A stretch of 64,000 bases of DNA from Stomorhina lunata (lineage: Eukaryota; Arthropoda; Insecta; Diptera; Rhiniidae): contig OW121741.1 of the NCBI GenBank assembly GCA_933228675.1, forward strand, positions 73,172,629 to 73,236,628, in the 5' to 3' direction. The translations under genes and the position numbers were made by a program. Positions 1 through 13,800 of this stretch are shown here, piece by piece (the stretch's first letter is position 1; each line of letters starts with the position of its first letter). The notes under the pieces are model-generated. The model made no database searches and was not told where the DNA came from. It saw only the letters and a program-made list of their open reading frames with translations.

Positions 1-437
1 GCTATGGTCAAATGTGGACTGATTTCAACGAGTTTGGTACAGATTTAAGTTTACATAAGCAGTATTTGTTTTAAATTTCATAAAAAAAATCTTGGTATTT
101 GTGGCCAATATATCAAATCCGGGAAGTGCGACCTATGGGAGGTACCATAAATAACAGACCGATTTTGACGAATTTCAATAGCCATGATCCCATTATCAAA
201 AAAATTATCTGTGCCAAATTTCAAATTATCTTTAGAATTGCGACCTGTAGTTTGATTATAAGGTTTACATGGGGGTCCAGCCAGCTGTCCAGCCAGACGG
301 ACAGACATCGCTAAATCGACTCAGAAAGTGATTCTAAGACTATTGGACTATTGGGTCTAAGACAAATATTTCTATGCGTTACATACATTGGCACAAACTT
401 ATAATACCCTTTCCACCTATGTTGGTGGAGGGTATAA
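1..437 (+). repeat. Dispersed repeat family 1, copy a (5' side cut by window edge)
   Basis: Non-coding repeat also found at 17145-17897, 22207-22965, 38947-39718 and 40405-40899. Shared landmarks are a block near 1-20 (GCTATGGTCAAATGTGGAC), a GGTACCATAAATAA block near 141, a run of CCAG/GACGG units near 277-300, the block ATCGCTAAATCGACTCAG at 308-325, and a closing hairpin near 409-437 (CCTTTCCACC ... GGTGGAGGGTATAAA). Short reading frames here are translations of the repeat, not genes. It lies in the large third intron of the helicase gene. Confidence 0.85.
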
Positions 438-1298
438 ATAGTGCATTAGTACTAATTTATACAAATTTCCTTGTGTTTTGAGAATTTTAAATTACACAAA
501 AAAACGTAAAAACTTGTGATTTACACAACAGGAGCAAATCACATTGTGATTTCAACACGACATGTAATTTTAAAGGATGAATACTATTTCGTGATTGTTA
601 AAAAGTTTCCGCATCAAATTGAATTTAAATGTTTTTAATAATTTCATGAATAAAACGAGAAATTTCAATTTGTATGAAGAAGGGCACAAAAAAATCGCGA
701 TATTATGAAAATTAAAAAAAATTGAATAGCTTTATAAATTGCATTTGGTGCGGATTTTTTTTTTTTGCCAAAATGGTTCAAAAAATATTTTTACTAAATT
801 GCCCAGAGAAAAAAATTATTGCAAAATAAGATATTGCCCTAATATGCACAGAATCTGAATTCAGGGCCGTTATGTATACAAAAGTTTTGTGTATCTGAAA
901 ATCAACCAGAATTGCCGGCTGTTTGATCAGCTGCCAATTTATTCGAGTGGATTATTTGCATTAATTGCGTCGGGTCAAATTAAGTAAATGACAATGAAAA
1001 CAGGTCAACTCCTGAGGAAGAGGGAGCTCCAGATTAATCTTCAATATATGTACACGCAATAGAGGCTTCTAATATAATTCTAGACGAGTACGATTGACAT
1101 TAAGCCTAAGAATTAAGCTTAGAAAATACGATTCCTATTAATATTAAACTAAATGTTTAACCTTAGTTTAGTCCGACATAGTTGAGTAGGATGATTTATC
1201 TACTATTTGCAGAGTTCTATTCGATTTTCTTTTTTGAATAATGCTTTAATTTTATCGAAATCTAAGTTAAATTAAGTATACAAAGAAATAAAACTTAC
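438..1298. other. Intron sequence of the helicase gene, no feature seen
   Basis: AT-rich sequence between the repeat at the window start and the donor of helicase exon 3 at 1298. I see no further helicase exon here, so the RecA2-domain exons must lie left of the window. Confidence 0.5.
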
Positions 1299-2126
1299 CA
1301 AGTTGTTCTAACATTTTATCACATTCATCAAGAATAAAATGTTTTAAATGTTTTAAGTTCAACTTCTTATTGCGGATTAGAGCTAATATACGGCCAGGTG
1401 TGCCAACAACAATATGAGGTGTGACATTCTTTAAAGTCTCTTCATCTTTTTGTATTGACAAGCCGCCAAAGAAAACTCCAACCTAAAACAAATTATATAG
1501 AATTTGTGTTAAAATAAAGGGCAAGAGAATTGTTGACTGGTTTAAGACTTACTTTGACTGTTGGCATATATTTGGAAAAACGTTCGTATTCCTTACTGAT
1601 TTGGAATGCAAGTTCGCGAGTGTGACACATGACTAGTACATAAACTACATTCTCAGTGGGTTCCAGCTGTTGTAATGTGGCAAGCACAAATACAGCGGTT
1701 TTACCCATACCGGATTTAGCCTGACAAAGAATGTCCATGCCTAGAACAGCCTGGGGAATACATTCATGTTGTACTAAAAATAAAATACAAATATTATGAT
1801 TTAGCCAGGCGAATGTTTTGTATTTGTATTTATGAATGCAAAAACACACACACAGATGTTATGTACGTAGGCTTAAGCATACATACCGTCTGTGCTTTCT
1901 TGAGATGATGCTTGTGCCTGTACTTACCTTCCGAGGGATGTTCAAAACCACAATCAACAATGGCTCTTAAAATTTCGGGCTTCAAAAGGAAATCACGAAA
2001 ACCAGAACTGTGTATAGATACGTAAGTACCTTTAACATCTTTTTTGGGAGCCTCTTGTGTTTCGGCAACGGTGGTCTCGGTTTGCTCCTCATCCTCGTAA
2101 TCTAAAAGATCATCATTGTCGGCCAT
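1299..2126 (-). CDS. Hel25E: DECD-box RNA helicase UAP56/DDX39B, 5' part (exons 1-3)
   Basis: Spliceosome and TREX mRNA-export ATPase acting in the nucleus. Three coding exons are visible: 1928-2126, 1553-1773 and 1299-1482, each with GT-AG borders and matching phase, giving about 201 residues. The N-terminus is acidic ([15 protein letters not shown]). The Q-motif region ([20 protein letters not shown] ... CIPQAVLG) crosses the first splice. Walker A is AKSGMGKT, motif Ia HTRELAFQI, motif Ib VGTPGR, and motif II is DECD, the signature of this subfamily, in [13 protein letters not shown]. Exon 3 ends one base into the next codon. The family is normally about 424-428 residues, so half the protein lies beyond the left edge. 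The ATG at 2124-2126 begins the conserved acidic N-terminus, which is why I chose it. Confidence 0.95.
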
Positions 2127-2189
2127 TTTAATTTATTTGTTTTACTTTGCGCGTCAACTCTTTAAAAATCTAAAGCCGCTATTTGTGCT

Positions 2190-3380
2190 GCAAAAAAGTA
2201 GAAATTTAATTTTTATTTGCAAGTTGTATGTGCATCATTATAAAAGTATGTAAATTATTTTTTCATGTTTTCACCGGCAGACGCCATTTTTAAAACACAC
2301 GAGGTTAGGAAAAATGTCTGCTATACAAGTTTTCTTCACTTTGTTTTATAAATTTAACTCACTATTTAACCTTTTCTATTTATTTTCAATATTTACCTTC
2401 AATTAAATGCTTTGTCAATAATTTTATTATAAATTCAGATTAATTTCACAATTATTTTTTAATATCAACGCAAGCACAATAATCTTTAGCGTGTTGTATG
2501 TGTTGACGGCTTGGTAATATTTTTTGCTTTGACTTCGCAAACGCGCTGAATTTCTATTCGTTGCTTTTTGTGTGAGCAACATTAGCAAGTAGAGTGACTA
2601 TCCCAGGGTTGTATTTCAATAATTCGGTGCTGCCAAGTTTTTGTGAATTACAGTGTATAAGAACAATTTTTATTTTTATTAAATATTTTGTAATGTGTTT
2701 AAAATTGAATATATTTATATGAGTTTGTATTATACATCATCATAACATATACATACGTTTGTCATATTAAGGTTAAATGCCTGAATGTAATACAAAGATC
2801 TGACAATATTGTTTAATTTTTCCAACTGACTCGGTTCACTTTTTGAGTGAATTTAACAACTTCCGTCAATGTGGATAGATGTTTGTTCATGTAAAGAGTC
2901 TAATTTAAATATAGCAATTTTTAAGAGAATTTCATTAATTTGGGTCAATCCATTACTTCTGGTAAATCGTATAGAGCCGACATTTGTGAATTAGAAGTTT
3001 TTGACATTAGAAAAACAATAGAAATTACAGCACCGCTTCGATATTGAATTTTATCAAAGTCGGTCTATAAGCACCTGAAATATTGCCAAACCCAATAGAT
3101 GTGTGGTCGGTCGTATATCGTTGTTATGATTTTAATGAAATTATTTGCTTAATATTATTGATTTTTCGACCTTTTAGTTTAATTAAATAAAAGACTTGTC
3201 GAGCTTGAGGTCAGTTTTTAGTTTTAAACTATTTATTATTATCGATATTTCAATATCCAACGGATATCATTTTCAAGATATATGAGTAACAATTTCATTT
3301 AAAAAGGAAGTTATTGTAGTTATTCAATTTCACTAATAATGTCCAGTAAGTGAAATCGAAACTTGTCTAAAAATGTAGAC
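2190..3380. other. Intergenic region upstream of the helicase gene
   Basis: Holds the helicase 5' UTR and presumably its promoter next to 2127. I see no other gene or recognisable mobile element in this stretch. Confidence 0.4.
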
Positions 3381-4075
3381 TGGCCCTATTAGATCTATCA
3401 CTCACTTATAGGATTACATTGGGCTGGGTTCTTTGTCATTGTGACATCGTTGGCAACGAAGTTGCTGACTTGAGTCAAAGAGTGACGGATATTATTCCCA
3501 CTATCTGTCATTTCTATTTGGGTATCAAGGCAAGGAAACCTCAAGAACATAGGATAACATGGTTACCTGCCTAATGACCTAAATCTGACATTAGCGGAAC
3601 CAGGTCTGAATAGGTCAAGTTTAAGACTATTAGGCATGTTCCGGAAAAGTAGTGGAATTAAAGTAAAATGAAGTTTTAAAGTTATTTTTTTGTTTTTAAT
3701 GTTCTACAAAAGTAGTGGTTTGCAGTTCTATTTTTCATTTGAAATGAACTTTGAAAAGAAAAAAAATTGAACATACTTTCAAAATACTTATTTTTCGATA
3801 AATGTGAATAAACATGAAACGTACAAAGTATAATGTAGAACATCATACATTTAAATTGAAGTGATTTCAAATTAATTTTACTTCAAAGTGAAATTTAGAA
3901 CAAGCCTGTATGTATACGAATTTTGACGCGACACTTCGCATTAAACTCTAGGCTAAATAGGTGGGATGGTAGCATTTCGGACTGCTGCAGACTATGTCTA
4001 GATGAGGACTTGTCCGAATCGTTGAAACACATTCTGTCACTGTCTAATACTCCAAAATTCAGTTTTCGATGCAGT
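3380..4075 (+). mobile_element. Non-LTR retrotransposon relic: RNase H / 3' tail piece
   Basis: In broken frames the plus strand shows the end of an RNase H domain (CHCDIVGNEVADLSQRVTD, positions about 3436-3493) and, near 3955-4050, a Cys-rich tail (CCRLCLDED ... LKHILSLS). This arrangement is typical of Jockey/R1-like LINE C-termini. The two parts are separated by about 300 bases of unrelated AT-rich sequence (about 3640-3925). Stops and frameshifts make it non-functional. Confidence 0.6.
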
Positions 4076-4860
4076 TTTAATCTTTAAGTTGTTAGAAACA
4101 GGATTTGATTCAAAATAAAACATTTTCGAAATACAGCGCTCGAATTAATAAACTCAATTTCAGTCTAAAGTAGTTGTTTAGAGATGTACAGATTTTTAAG
4201 AATCTAAAATAAAATCGTATTTAAATAGTTTCGATTCTCCATTGAAAATACTATTCAAATAAAATAAAACAAAAAGATTATAAAATTATTTTAATTTATT
4301 ATTCAAATCAAGGCCAAATCACAGCCTCTTATTAAGTTTTGTATAAAAAGAAAGCCCTATAAGCTCAGCTTATTTGAAACGAATGTATGTAGTAATTAAA
4401 TACTAATAAATGTAATTATGACAAGAAATAATATAATATACTATAATAGTTATAATAGTTATCATGTAAAAGTTATAATAATTATCATGTAAAGTTATAA
4501 TAATTATCATGTAAAACAATAAATACAAGTTTTACATTTATTTAACATTAACATTTCGAACAACAGAAAAGAGCACAAAGTGAATAATAAAAAGCAGTTA
4601 AAGTGAATAATAAAATCGTGTTGATGAGAAAATACCTTAAGAGCAAAATTTGAGTATAAATTTCATGGCAACTTCATATCAAATGAAATGTGATATAATA
4701 CTGAAAACAAAAAACGTAAATGCAAATATATAATAACTAAACTAAAATACTAAAAACTACAACTAATAACTACTAAGTTTGGCCACATGAGATAGACGAA
4801 TAACATTAACATTGATATAAAACTAAAAAATAAAATAACATAAAATAATTTCAATACAGT
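4076..4860. other. 3' flank of the Chk2 gene with a short tandem repeat
   Basis: AT-rich sequence. At about 4440-4515 there are three imperfect tandem copies of a unit of about 24 bases containing AGTTATAATAATTATCATGT. No gene is seen. Confidence 0.5.
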
Positions 4861-7800
4861 TTATCGTCTGGATCGCTTTGATGGTGGCTCTAGAAAATTT
4901 TCTTGATCCTCTGTTTCCATTGGTTCTATATTCATTAGTTTATTTGCTGTGCGCAACATGGCAGCATCCTTAAGCCAGGTGCTTTGTAGGACATCGTCTA
5001 TTGTAGGTCTACGTTGTGGATCTACATTGAGCATACTTTTAATAAGAGAAGTAGCGCGTTGAGAAACCTGTCTCCAAGAGGGGTGATTGAATCGAAAATG
5101 GCCCTTTTTAATTTGATCACACGCGGGCGAACCATAGTCATCCGAAAATGGTAGAGTGCCACTTAAACTAAAAATAAAAACGATATTTGTTTATAACACT
5201 GATCAACAGACGAAATAACATTCAAGTTAAACTACATTTTTTATGTGATATGGTCCTCTAAGTAAAATTTGGCATTTTTGAAGAGATTCTACTAGTGAGT
5301 TTACCATTTCTTAATAACGAGTTCACTTCATCTAGTAGTATTGACTTTTTTTACGTAGTACTCAATTTTATTGGGAATTGTTTGTATAAATCCTATTATG
5401 TTTTTTTTTTAAATTGCACAATTTTCAAGATACTTTCAAGTTCAAAGCCCGTTAAAATTGGGTAATTTCACTTTATTTTTTTAAGATAACATAATAACAA
5501 GTAAGAGTGTTATATTCGGCTGTGCCGAATCTTATATACACACCATCAGTAGCGTTAAATTTAGAAAAAAAATTGTTACGCTTGTTGGTATTGTTGGTAA
5601 AATATTTGGACTAAATTCGGTTAGAGTAGCTTTATAGTTCCACATTTAAAAGTATCTTGGTGGTTTTCTTGGAATTTACTTTGCTGCTAAATACTTTTCG
5701 TTATGCTAAATAGTTAGGTCAAACACGTTGATAGTAATACGGCAGGTCCATATATTTTGTTAGGAGTTCCAAATGCATCCACCGTTATAAAGTCTGGACT
5801 TAACATTAATTGATAGCGATTTAATTTATATACTGAATGTACCTTCAAATATTTTTGATTGTAGATATAAAAAGGGGGTGTTATATATATAAGAACTATA
5901 GCAAAATGTTGATTTGGATTGTAACAAAATTTTACACACTGGCTGGTATTTATATAGAGCTTATTCTTGCTCTATATAGTGGCCATAGCTGTCATAGTTT
6001 CTAATTTAATAGCTTTTAAAAAGGCCTTTGCTTGCATAAAACTCCTCTATCCTAAATTTAGTCATCATAGCTATTACAAATGTATTCAATTTATCAGCAT
6101 CAATGTGCTTCCCGGATCGGGGTTATATCGGAGCTCAAACTAAATGTGAACCGATTTCGCCCATTTTCAACAACTTTTTTAAGATATCGAAAACATTTTT
6201 GTAAAATTTTGTTCCTCTAGCTCTTTTTGTTAAGGCGCTATCGCGCTTTTATCTGACGGACATAAACCCCCTTTTCTTTATGTATTTTTGTGTTTCCATA
6301 AGTTTTTTTATGGGAGCTACGGTCAAATGGTGACCGATGGAGACAAAATTTTGCACACTGGCTGGTATTAACATAAGACTTCTTTTATCTGACGGACAGA
6401 CGGACATAAACCTCTTTTCTTTTTGTATTTTTGTGTTTCCGTAAGTTTTTTATATGGGAGCTATGGTCAAATGGTGACCGATTGTGACAGTATTTTGCAC
6501 ACTGGTTAGCATTGACAATTACAGTTTATCATTTATTGTATTTAAGGTGGAATTTGAGCTGTTTCCATAAGTTTTTTGTATGGGAGCTATGGTTAAATGT
6601 GAACCGATTTGGATGAAATTGTATATGCTGCCCAGTACTTATTCTATGTACCAAATTTTATCATCATAGCTATTATAATTTGTCATTTATTAGCAAATAA
6701 ACAATTAGCCTAGACGAGGTTATACGGTCAAATGTGAACCGATTTTGCCAAATTTCAGTGACCTATATCCTTTCGTTAAGGTTTTATCGTGCCGACAACA
6801 GACAGACAGGCGGAATTAGAATTTTATAAGGATTCCGAATATACATCAATTTTGGTTTTTGAGCTAATATTAAGGAATTTGCAAACGGAATGACAATCTC
6901 AATGTACCCCCATTCCTTTTGATGGTGGGTATAAAAATAGTAGTATCTTTAATCTTAAATTTGTTATGCACTTTAAAAAAATAAGAAAAATGGAAATTTT
7001 TTATCGAAGAAAAATATATATTTTTTTTACTTTGAAGTGCAAATAACTCCGAAATCAAATGTAACGCAAAAAGTTAAATTTTGTGAACTAGTGTATTAAA
7101 AAATAGTATAGAAAAAATAAAGCTTACCAAGTAAATAGGACCACACCCAAACTCCAGATATCAACTTTTTTGGTATAGGCGCCTCGACCACCTGTCAACA
7201 ACACTTCTGGTGCAACATACAGAGGTGTGCCACAAAGGGTACGCATTACAGAATCTTTCTGTACAAACTTACTCAAACCGAAATCAGAAACTTTTAACAA
7301 AGTTTCTTCGTCTGAAGTCTCAAGTAATACATTGTCTGGCTTTAAATCTCTATGAGTTATACCTAAATTAAAAAATAATAATAATAAGAAAAACGTCTGG
7401 TCATGTTCAATTGTTTTGATTCTAGAAGAGAACTAACCTTTATCGTGTAAATACTTAACGGCGTGACACATTTGGTAGAAGTATAATTTCGATATTTTTT
7501 CTGATAAACGTTTGTTGCCCACAATGCGATTAAGCAAATCACCACCTTTCATAAACTCCAAGACCATATAAACTGAATCGGGTTTGTCAACAATATCGTG
7601 CATTTTAATTACACAAGGCTATCAATTAAAAAAAATATATATATATTATATAAATTAGTTCTAAAAAGGTATTATGTTGTTTCTTTATGGTCTAAAGCGA
7701 ATGTAGCGAAAAGTTTGATTTATTCTAGTAATTGGAACCCGTTGTGTAAACAATAATAATTTTTCGAAGTTTTCGAAAAATTTCGAACTAAATAAAACAA

Positions 7801-10800
7801 ACATAAAACATGCAATGCAATATAAAATTCTTAAAAATACGGAAATTTATTGAAATTTCGTACAAACTCATCATGTTTGTTTTAAAAATTGCCTCTAGAT
7901 TCATTAAATAAGATAAAACTAAAAGATTTTCAATATCCAGTAACAATCAAAAAAGCCTATTGTTTTCACAGAGTTCCATTACCGATTCGACATAAGTCAA
8001 CATTGAATATCAACTTAATTGATCTAGTACATATTATGTTTGATCCCGTACTCTAACGAAATAACCCAAAACAGTCCGAAGTTGTCAGAAATTGCTCGAA
8101 AAACAACAATTTGTATTGAAAATTTTTTTACGGGAACGCATTTGAGTAAGTTTGGGTTGTTTCGTTAAAGTAAAGGAACAAACATGTTATGTAATGTATA
8201 ACTTTATATATGAATTTTCTTACGTGTTCTAAGCTTTTCATTATTTTAGCCTCATTCATTACACGGTTGGGATCATTTAGGTTGTTTGGATTTGTACTAG
8301 TTGCCAGCATATTCTTTTTAACAATTTTCATGGCATATTGTTCACAAGTACGACGATCGTGCACTAGACGTACTAAGCCGCAGGCGCCAGAACCTAACTT
8401 TCGGCTTACATAATAATTTGAGGTAATGTCGCTTGGCAAGCCCATCGCCTCGTTTGGACTGAGATCCTTGAAAACGAATGCTAAAAATATAAATTTTAAT
8501 GCAAATGTTATTTAATGATGGTTTAAAAAATATATAAATGTTAACTACCTTTATAAGTGGGATGTGAGAGTGATATAATATCGTCATTTTGTAAAATGCG
8601 TCGTCGATTAGTTCCAATTCTCTCGCTATTTACAAAAGTGCCATTTCGCGATAAATCCTGAAAACATTTAAAGTTATGCAATATTTAACTCACAAGGTTG
8701 CTATCAAGTTAAGGCTTTGTTGAAGCCAAGATGCAAATGAAATTGGAGAAATATGAATTTAGAATGTTAGTAGGTAGATATTATGAATAGCCATAATTAT
8801 CTGCAATTTTTTCTTAAGGAAATTTGATTGTGAAATGATATCTAAAAAATGTGCAACGATATCTAAAAAGTTGCATTTTCCCTCTTAATATGATACACTT
8901 ATAGCATTATGGACTTTAATGTTTTTCGTTTAGAACATAGAATTAAGAAAAGTGGATCCTATAAAAATACTAAAGTACATAAAGTTAACTAAAGTTTTAC
9001 GATGACTTTAAGTACTCAACAGAAAAAGAAAATCAAGAGAAGCAAAAATAAACAATGGAAGTTTATTGCACTAAAAAATCATATATGTACTTTTAAAATT
9101 CACTCAGGATCAAACATGTCGTCTTGTGAACTCTCACTGTGGGATATACTCTATTAAATGCAATCTAATTTATTTTATGGTTTCCAGTTGAAGAGCTATT
9201 ATTTTTACTGAGCTTTTTTTAAATAATTTAATAAACGTTGCCCGAACGGTTTACAAAAGGCTAAATGGTTCTATTGTAAAAAGACCAGTGCTCAGTTTTG
9301 ACAATTTAGAGCTTTCACCCAGCATATAGCAACCCTATTTAAGTCGGTCTGAGATGGCCCCAAAGTGCTCCAAAGTCCTTATGACTTTATATCACTTTTT
9401 ACTAAGTTCCTGCACATTTTTTCCCGAGAAACAACTGTTCCATAGTAATTATGACTTCATATCACTTTTTACTAAATTCCTGTACAATTTTCCCTGAGAA
9501 ACAACTGCATATGTAAACTGAGCAGACTCAAAAACTATATTCAGTATATTACACTGAATATAGTTTTTGATTCTGCTCGCCTAGAGCTTTTACCCAGCAT
9601 AACTTAATTTAAGTGGCGCTATCTATCGGAAATTGGTCATACCAACTGTGAAACAGTTGGCGCAACAACTTTGCCAAAGATCATAACTTAATTAAATGCA
9701 CAGTTTACGATTTAATTCATTCAGTGGCGCCACCTGTAGAAAATGGTCTCATCAGTTTAGAAATCTTCGTAGGCTTGTGTGCAACAACTTTGCTAAAGAT
9801 CATTATAGAAATTGAGATTTTGATACCATACGCTTCCGTATGGTCCTTATTCACTTTTTTGTTTGGCTTATTTACATAAGGGCATTTCCTGGAAAAGGCT
9901 ACCAAAATATTAAAGTTGAAGAAAAAAGACTTTTCTGAGAAAATTTAGTTAGTTAATGCATTGGATTTTAAGAATATACCTAATTAAATACATATTACCA
10001 TTTGTAATTTAAGAAAAGTGGTCAGCAAAGAGCATCTTTGCTTTTTTTTTTGGTTTTAGCGTTTTTTATTGACATTTTTCCTTGAGTTATTTCTGAGTGT
10101 TACATATCATGTCGATTGCACTTTTCTTATAGACTAAATATACCAACAATAAATATTTAAAAACACCACAGTAGAGATCAAGCAAACTCCGAATAACGGT
10201 ATAATTCAAAGATTCTTTATACTACATTCTTTGGAATCATTGTCCCGTTCGCGATTTAACCCTTTGAGAACCAATAATGTTTTTCTTTCGCATTTCTACA
10301 AAAAACTTTTTTTGTAAAAAAAAACTTTATATTCTTACAAAGTTTATTTTTTAGAAATTTTGAATTTTTGTTTTTTTAAGGAAAAGGACCTCGCACAATC
10401 GTGTATGTTGGTCGAATAAGCTTAAAATAAGTATTATTTTTTAGTTTTAGTTTTATATTATATATTGTTATTTAAACAGAAAAAAAAAGATTTTTTTACA
10501 ATAAATCAATATTTGTACTTCAGGTAAAACAAAAAGAGATCAAAAAATTATAAAATATGATTAATTTTGACATAAAAGTTATTTTGTGTGGTACTCTTTA
10601 AAGCACTCTTTAAAACACAAATGCACCTTGCATTTTTGGCATCTTCCCCTGGAGCGGCTTACACAACCTTCATTGCGACACCGCTTGGCTGTACCATCTA
10701 TAAACTCAGGCCAATGGTCGAACCGATCATACCTTATATCATCTGGTGCATTATGGGATCGTTATTTACTTCCATAATACCCGTCAGGCAACTGGAATGA

Positions 10801-13800
10801 TTCAACTTCTGGAGGCACAGTTTTGTGCTTTGCCAAGACTTCTCCTAACTCCATTTTAAAACTTAAGAATTTCTTAATCTTATTTTTCGGTGTTTTTAGT
10901 ATTTCCGCATCGTTTCTATATTCTTTCCAGCTATTATAAATGGCTAAGTCGAGAAAATGAAAAAATACCTAAATGGGCCACTTTCTGGTTTTCATTTTAA
11001 TCCGATAGTATTACATCATTTGGTCGGCTATATCAACTCCTCCCATTTTTTCATTGTATAATTGAATGACAGCTGGAATAGGAATCGGCAAACGTCGTTT
11101 TAAATTTTTTATCCACCGTTCTTTTTCACCAATTGGATCTTTTCCACAGATAGTTGATGCAACCGTGACACATTTTGTATCACACCATTTGACTACGGCT
11201 ACTGTTTCGTTTTTAACGAATTGAATCATTTCGCCACGGGACATGCTTTTATCAGCAGGGATTCTAATTCTTTTCCCTATTCGATTTGCCATTATAGTCC
11301 CTGTGGCTCTATATCCCAGTTCTTCAAGTTTTTCCAAAAGGGGAATGGTGGTAAAAAATCTGTCAAAGTATATATGACTTTCTTCTGGCAAGTATTTTGT
11401 AAGCCGTAAGACAACTGATGCCGCGTGGCCTAATCCGCAATCCGGAAATGTGCCAGCACCCTGGAACACCTCAAAATCTACTATGAGCCCATATGACGTT
11501 GCACACACAAAATTTTTCAAACCTACGGGACGAGGTTTTGATCTCATTACCTGCCGAGCAGGACACCTTCCAGTGAAAGGTATCATCTGTTCATAAATGG
11601 AGTAACTTGTCACATCAGTAGCTAGCTCATTACAACGACTTCTAACCAAATCAATTACAGGTTGAACCCTCCACAACTTATTTGTCGGATGCGGTATACT
11701 TGTGTCAACAAAATGAATGGTGGTTCGCAGCTTCATAAACTTGTTTCTGGACATCGTAGAAGAAATAAGATTATTGCGAAAACTTTCCGCCCAATACATG
11801 TTAATCTGCGGATATCCAAGACAAGACATAGTTATTGCGCAGCCGTAAAAATTTTTGATATCAGCCTCTGTTAAGCTCATTTCAGCACCAGTTGTAGCTT
11901 GAAAGTACATTTTGGTATACATAACGACATCCTTGTAATGACTTTTGGGAAAATATTTAGAGAAGTATTTATAAGGTGTACCAGATTCCACAAAATTTTG
12001 ACATGTTTGCACTTTGGGAATGTCATGCGAAAAAAATTCTTTTTGGCGCCACAAGTCATCTCTTACATTGTAGTTTAAGTTACTAGCCTCTTGTGTTTCA
12101 GGAAAGTTTACTGTAATAATGGCAAAATTAATAAAATTAAAGAAAAAAAATATTTTATATTTTTACCTTCATTAAAGCTCTCTTCCGAAGTGTCGTCGCT
12201 ACAAACATTTGGCTCCCAATGTGTGTCTTCGAATTCATCATCAGATGAAAAATCATCGTCGGAATTTTCAATAATATCTAAAACCCGTTGAAGGTCTGAT
12301 TCCTTTAAAAAGTCAAAACTTTTTCCTAAAAATATAGGACATAGCACAATTGTGAGCTTAAATTCAAACAACATGTAATTGCCACATGGCACAATTGTGT
12401 TATCTTATTTTCCGTTAAACAGAATTTAAAATTCAAACACCATCAGGTGTTCAAAATATGCCGAATCATCAACAAGAGAGCAAATCTCTTTACTCTTAAA
12501 CTTTCTCAATAATTTAAAATTCAAAAAACGAAAAATTGTTCACTTACCACCAGGCATACTTCTGCATCTACTAAGACCACAACACGACTAATTTTTTAAG
12601 ATTCGTGTTTATATTATTTTACTGTTTAAAAATTTTTTATGCTGTAGCATGTGCTAACACAATCACTGCTTTCGGAATTTTAAAATAGAAGTAATTTTTG
12701 TAGCTTTGGGAACATTTTTTAAACACATCACACAATCGCTTAAGGTGGTTCTCAAAGGGTTAAAAAAAAATGCTAAATAAAAGCTTTATATCTCTGCTTT
12801 AGTTAAAAAATAATCTCCATTTAATAAACTGGCAAAATTCGCAGACTTTTAAAGAAAACCACACACCGAAAAAAATGACTTACATTTTTTGTCCCGTTCG
12901 CGATCACAAGTTTATCGAAAATATTTGGAGAACGTTCATATTTTATAATTTTCTTTTTGTTCTCAAAAATTGTTCTACTAAAATGCTATTAAATATTTAT
13001 AAAAAGTTCAAAAAAAAATTGAGTTTTCATATTTTTTTTTTCAAGTTGAGTGCGTACGAATGTCTTGTTCGCGATCCTGGAAATGCCCATAAACAATTTT
13101 TTCGAAGACTACATTGTTTTTGCTTAATAATCATAGAAGTTGTAAACTAAAAATCAGTAAAAACGTAAAATTATTAAAACTTATTTTTAGTCACGTTTAA
13201 AAGGCTGTTCACTACGCATAAACTTAAAAATAAAAATAAATTATTACATACCAATAAAATATAATTAACGTCGTATAGGTATAGTACAATTTAAATACAT
13301 GAAAGGATCCCAAATCATGAGAGAGTATTGTTTAATAGGAATTGCTAAAATTTGCAGATAAAGCATTTTAGATATAGGCCGACGATATATAGATGGCGGA
13401 GGTTAACTTGAACTTAGTAAAAAAAAAATCAAAATTCGGCAACAAAATTATCTTTCAGGAACACTAATTATTTTTTGATCCGATCAGTCGTTTTGAAAAT
13501 TTTTTGTTTGCTTGGAGTTTGCCGAAGAACATTGGAATTGGCCAATAAGCTAATTTAGAAATATTTTGTTGTCAGATGAAACAGAAATAAACTTGTTTGA
13601 TTCTGATAGAAGCAGTCTTTTTACATCACCCAACGTACAATAAAAACCATTTTATATGGCAGAGGAAATACAATGGTATGGGGCTGTTTCTCTTATAAGG
13701 AACAGGGCCATTATTTCGTATTGAAGATAAACCTAATGCAATATATTACACAAATATTTTAAGTAACACCATGTTGTTTACGATGAGTGGAAAATACCTC

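Noticed and set aside
1830..2126. 98-residue helicase frame without splicing
   Set aside because: The tail after SE reads through the donor at 1927; splicing to 1773 restores the helicase sequence.
3640..3925. Possible MITE inside the LINE relic
   Set aside because: Ends are only loosely inverted and no target duplication could be read.
8342..8617. 91-residue frame across the lok exon 3/4 region
   Set aside because: Includes an intron and reads the kinase exon in the wrong frame.
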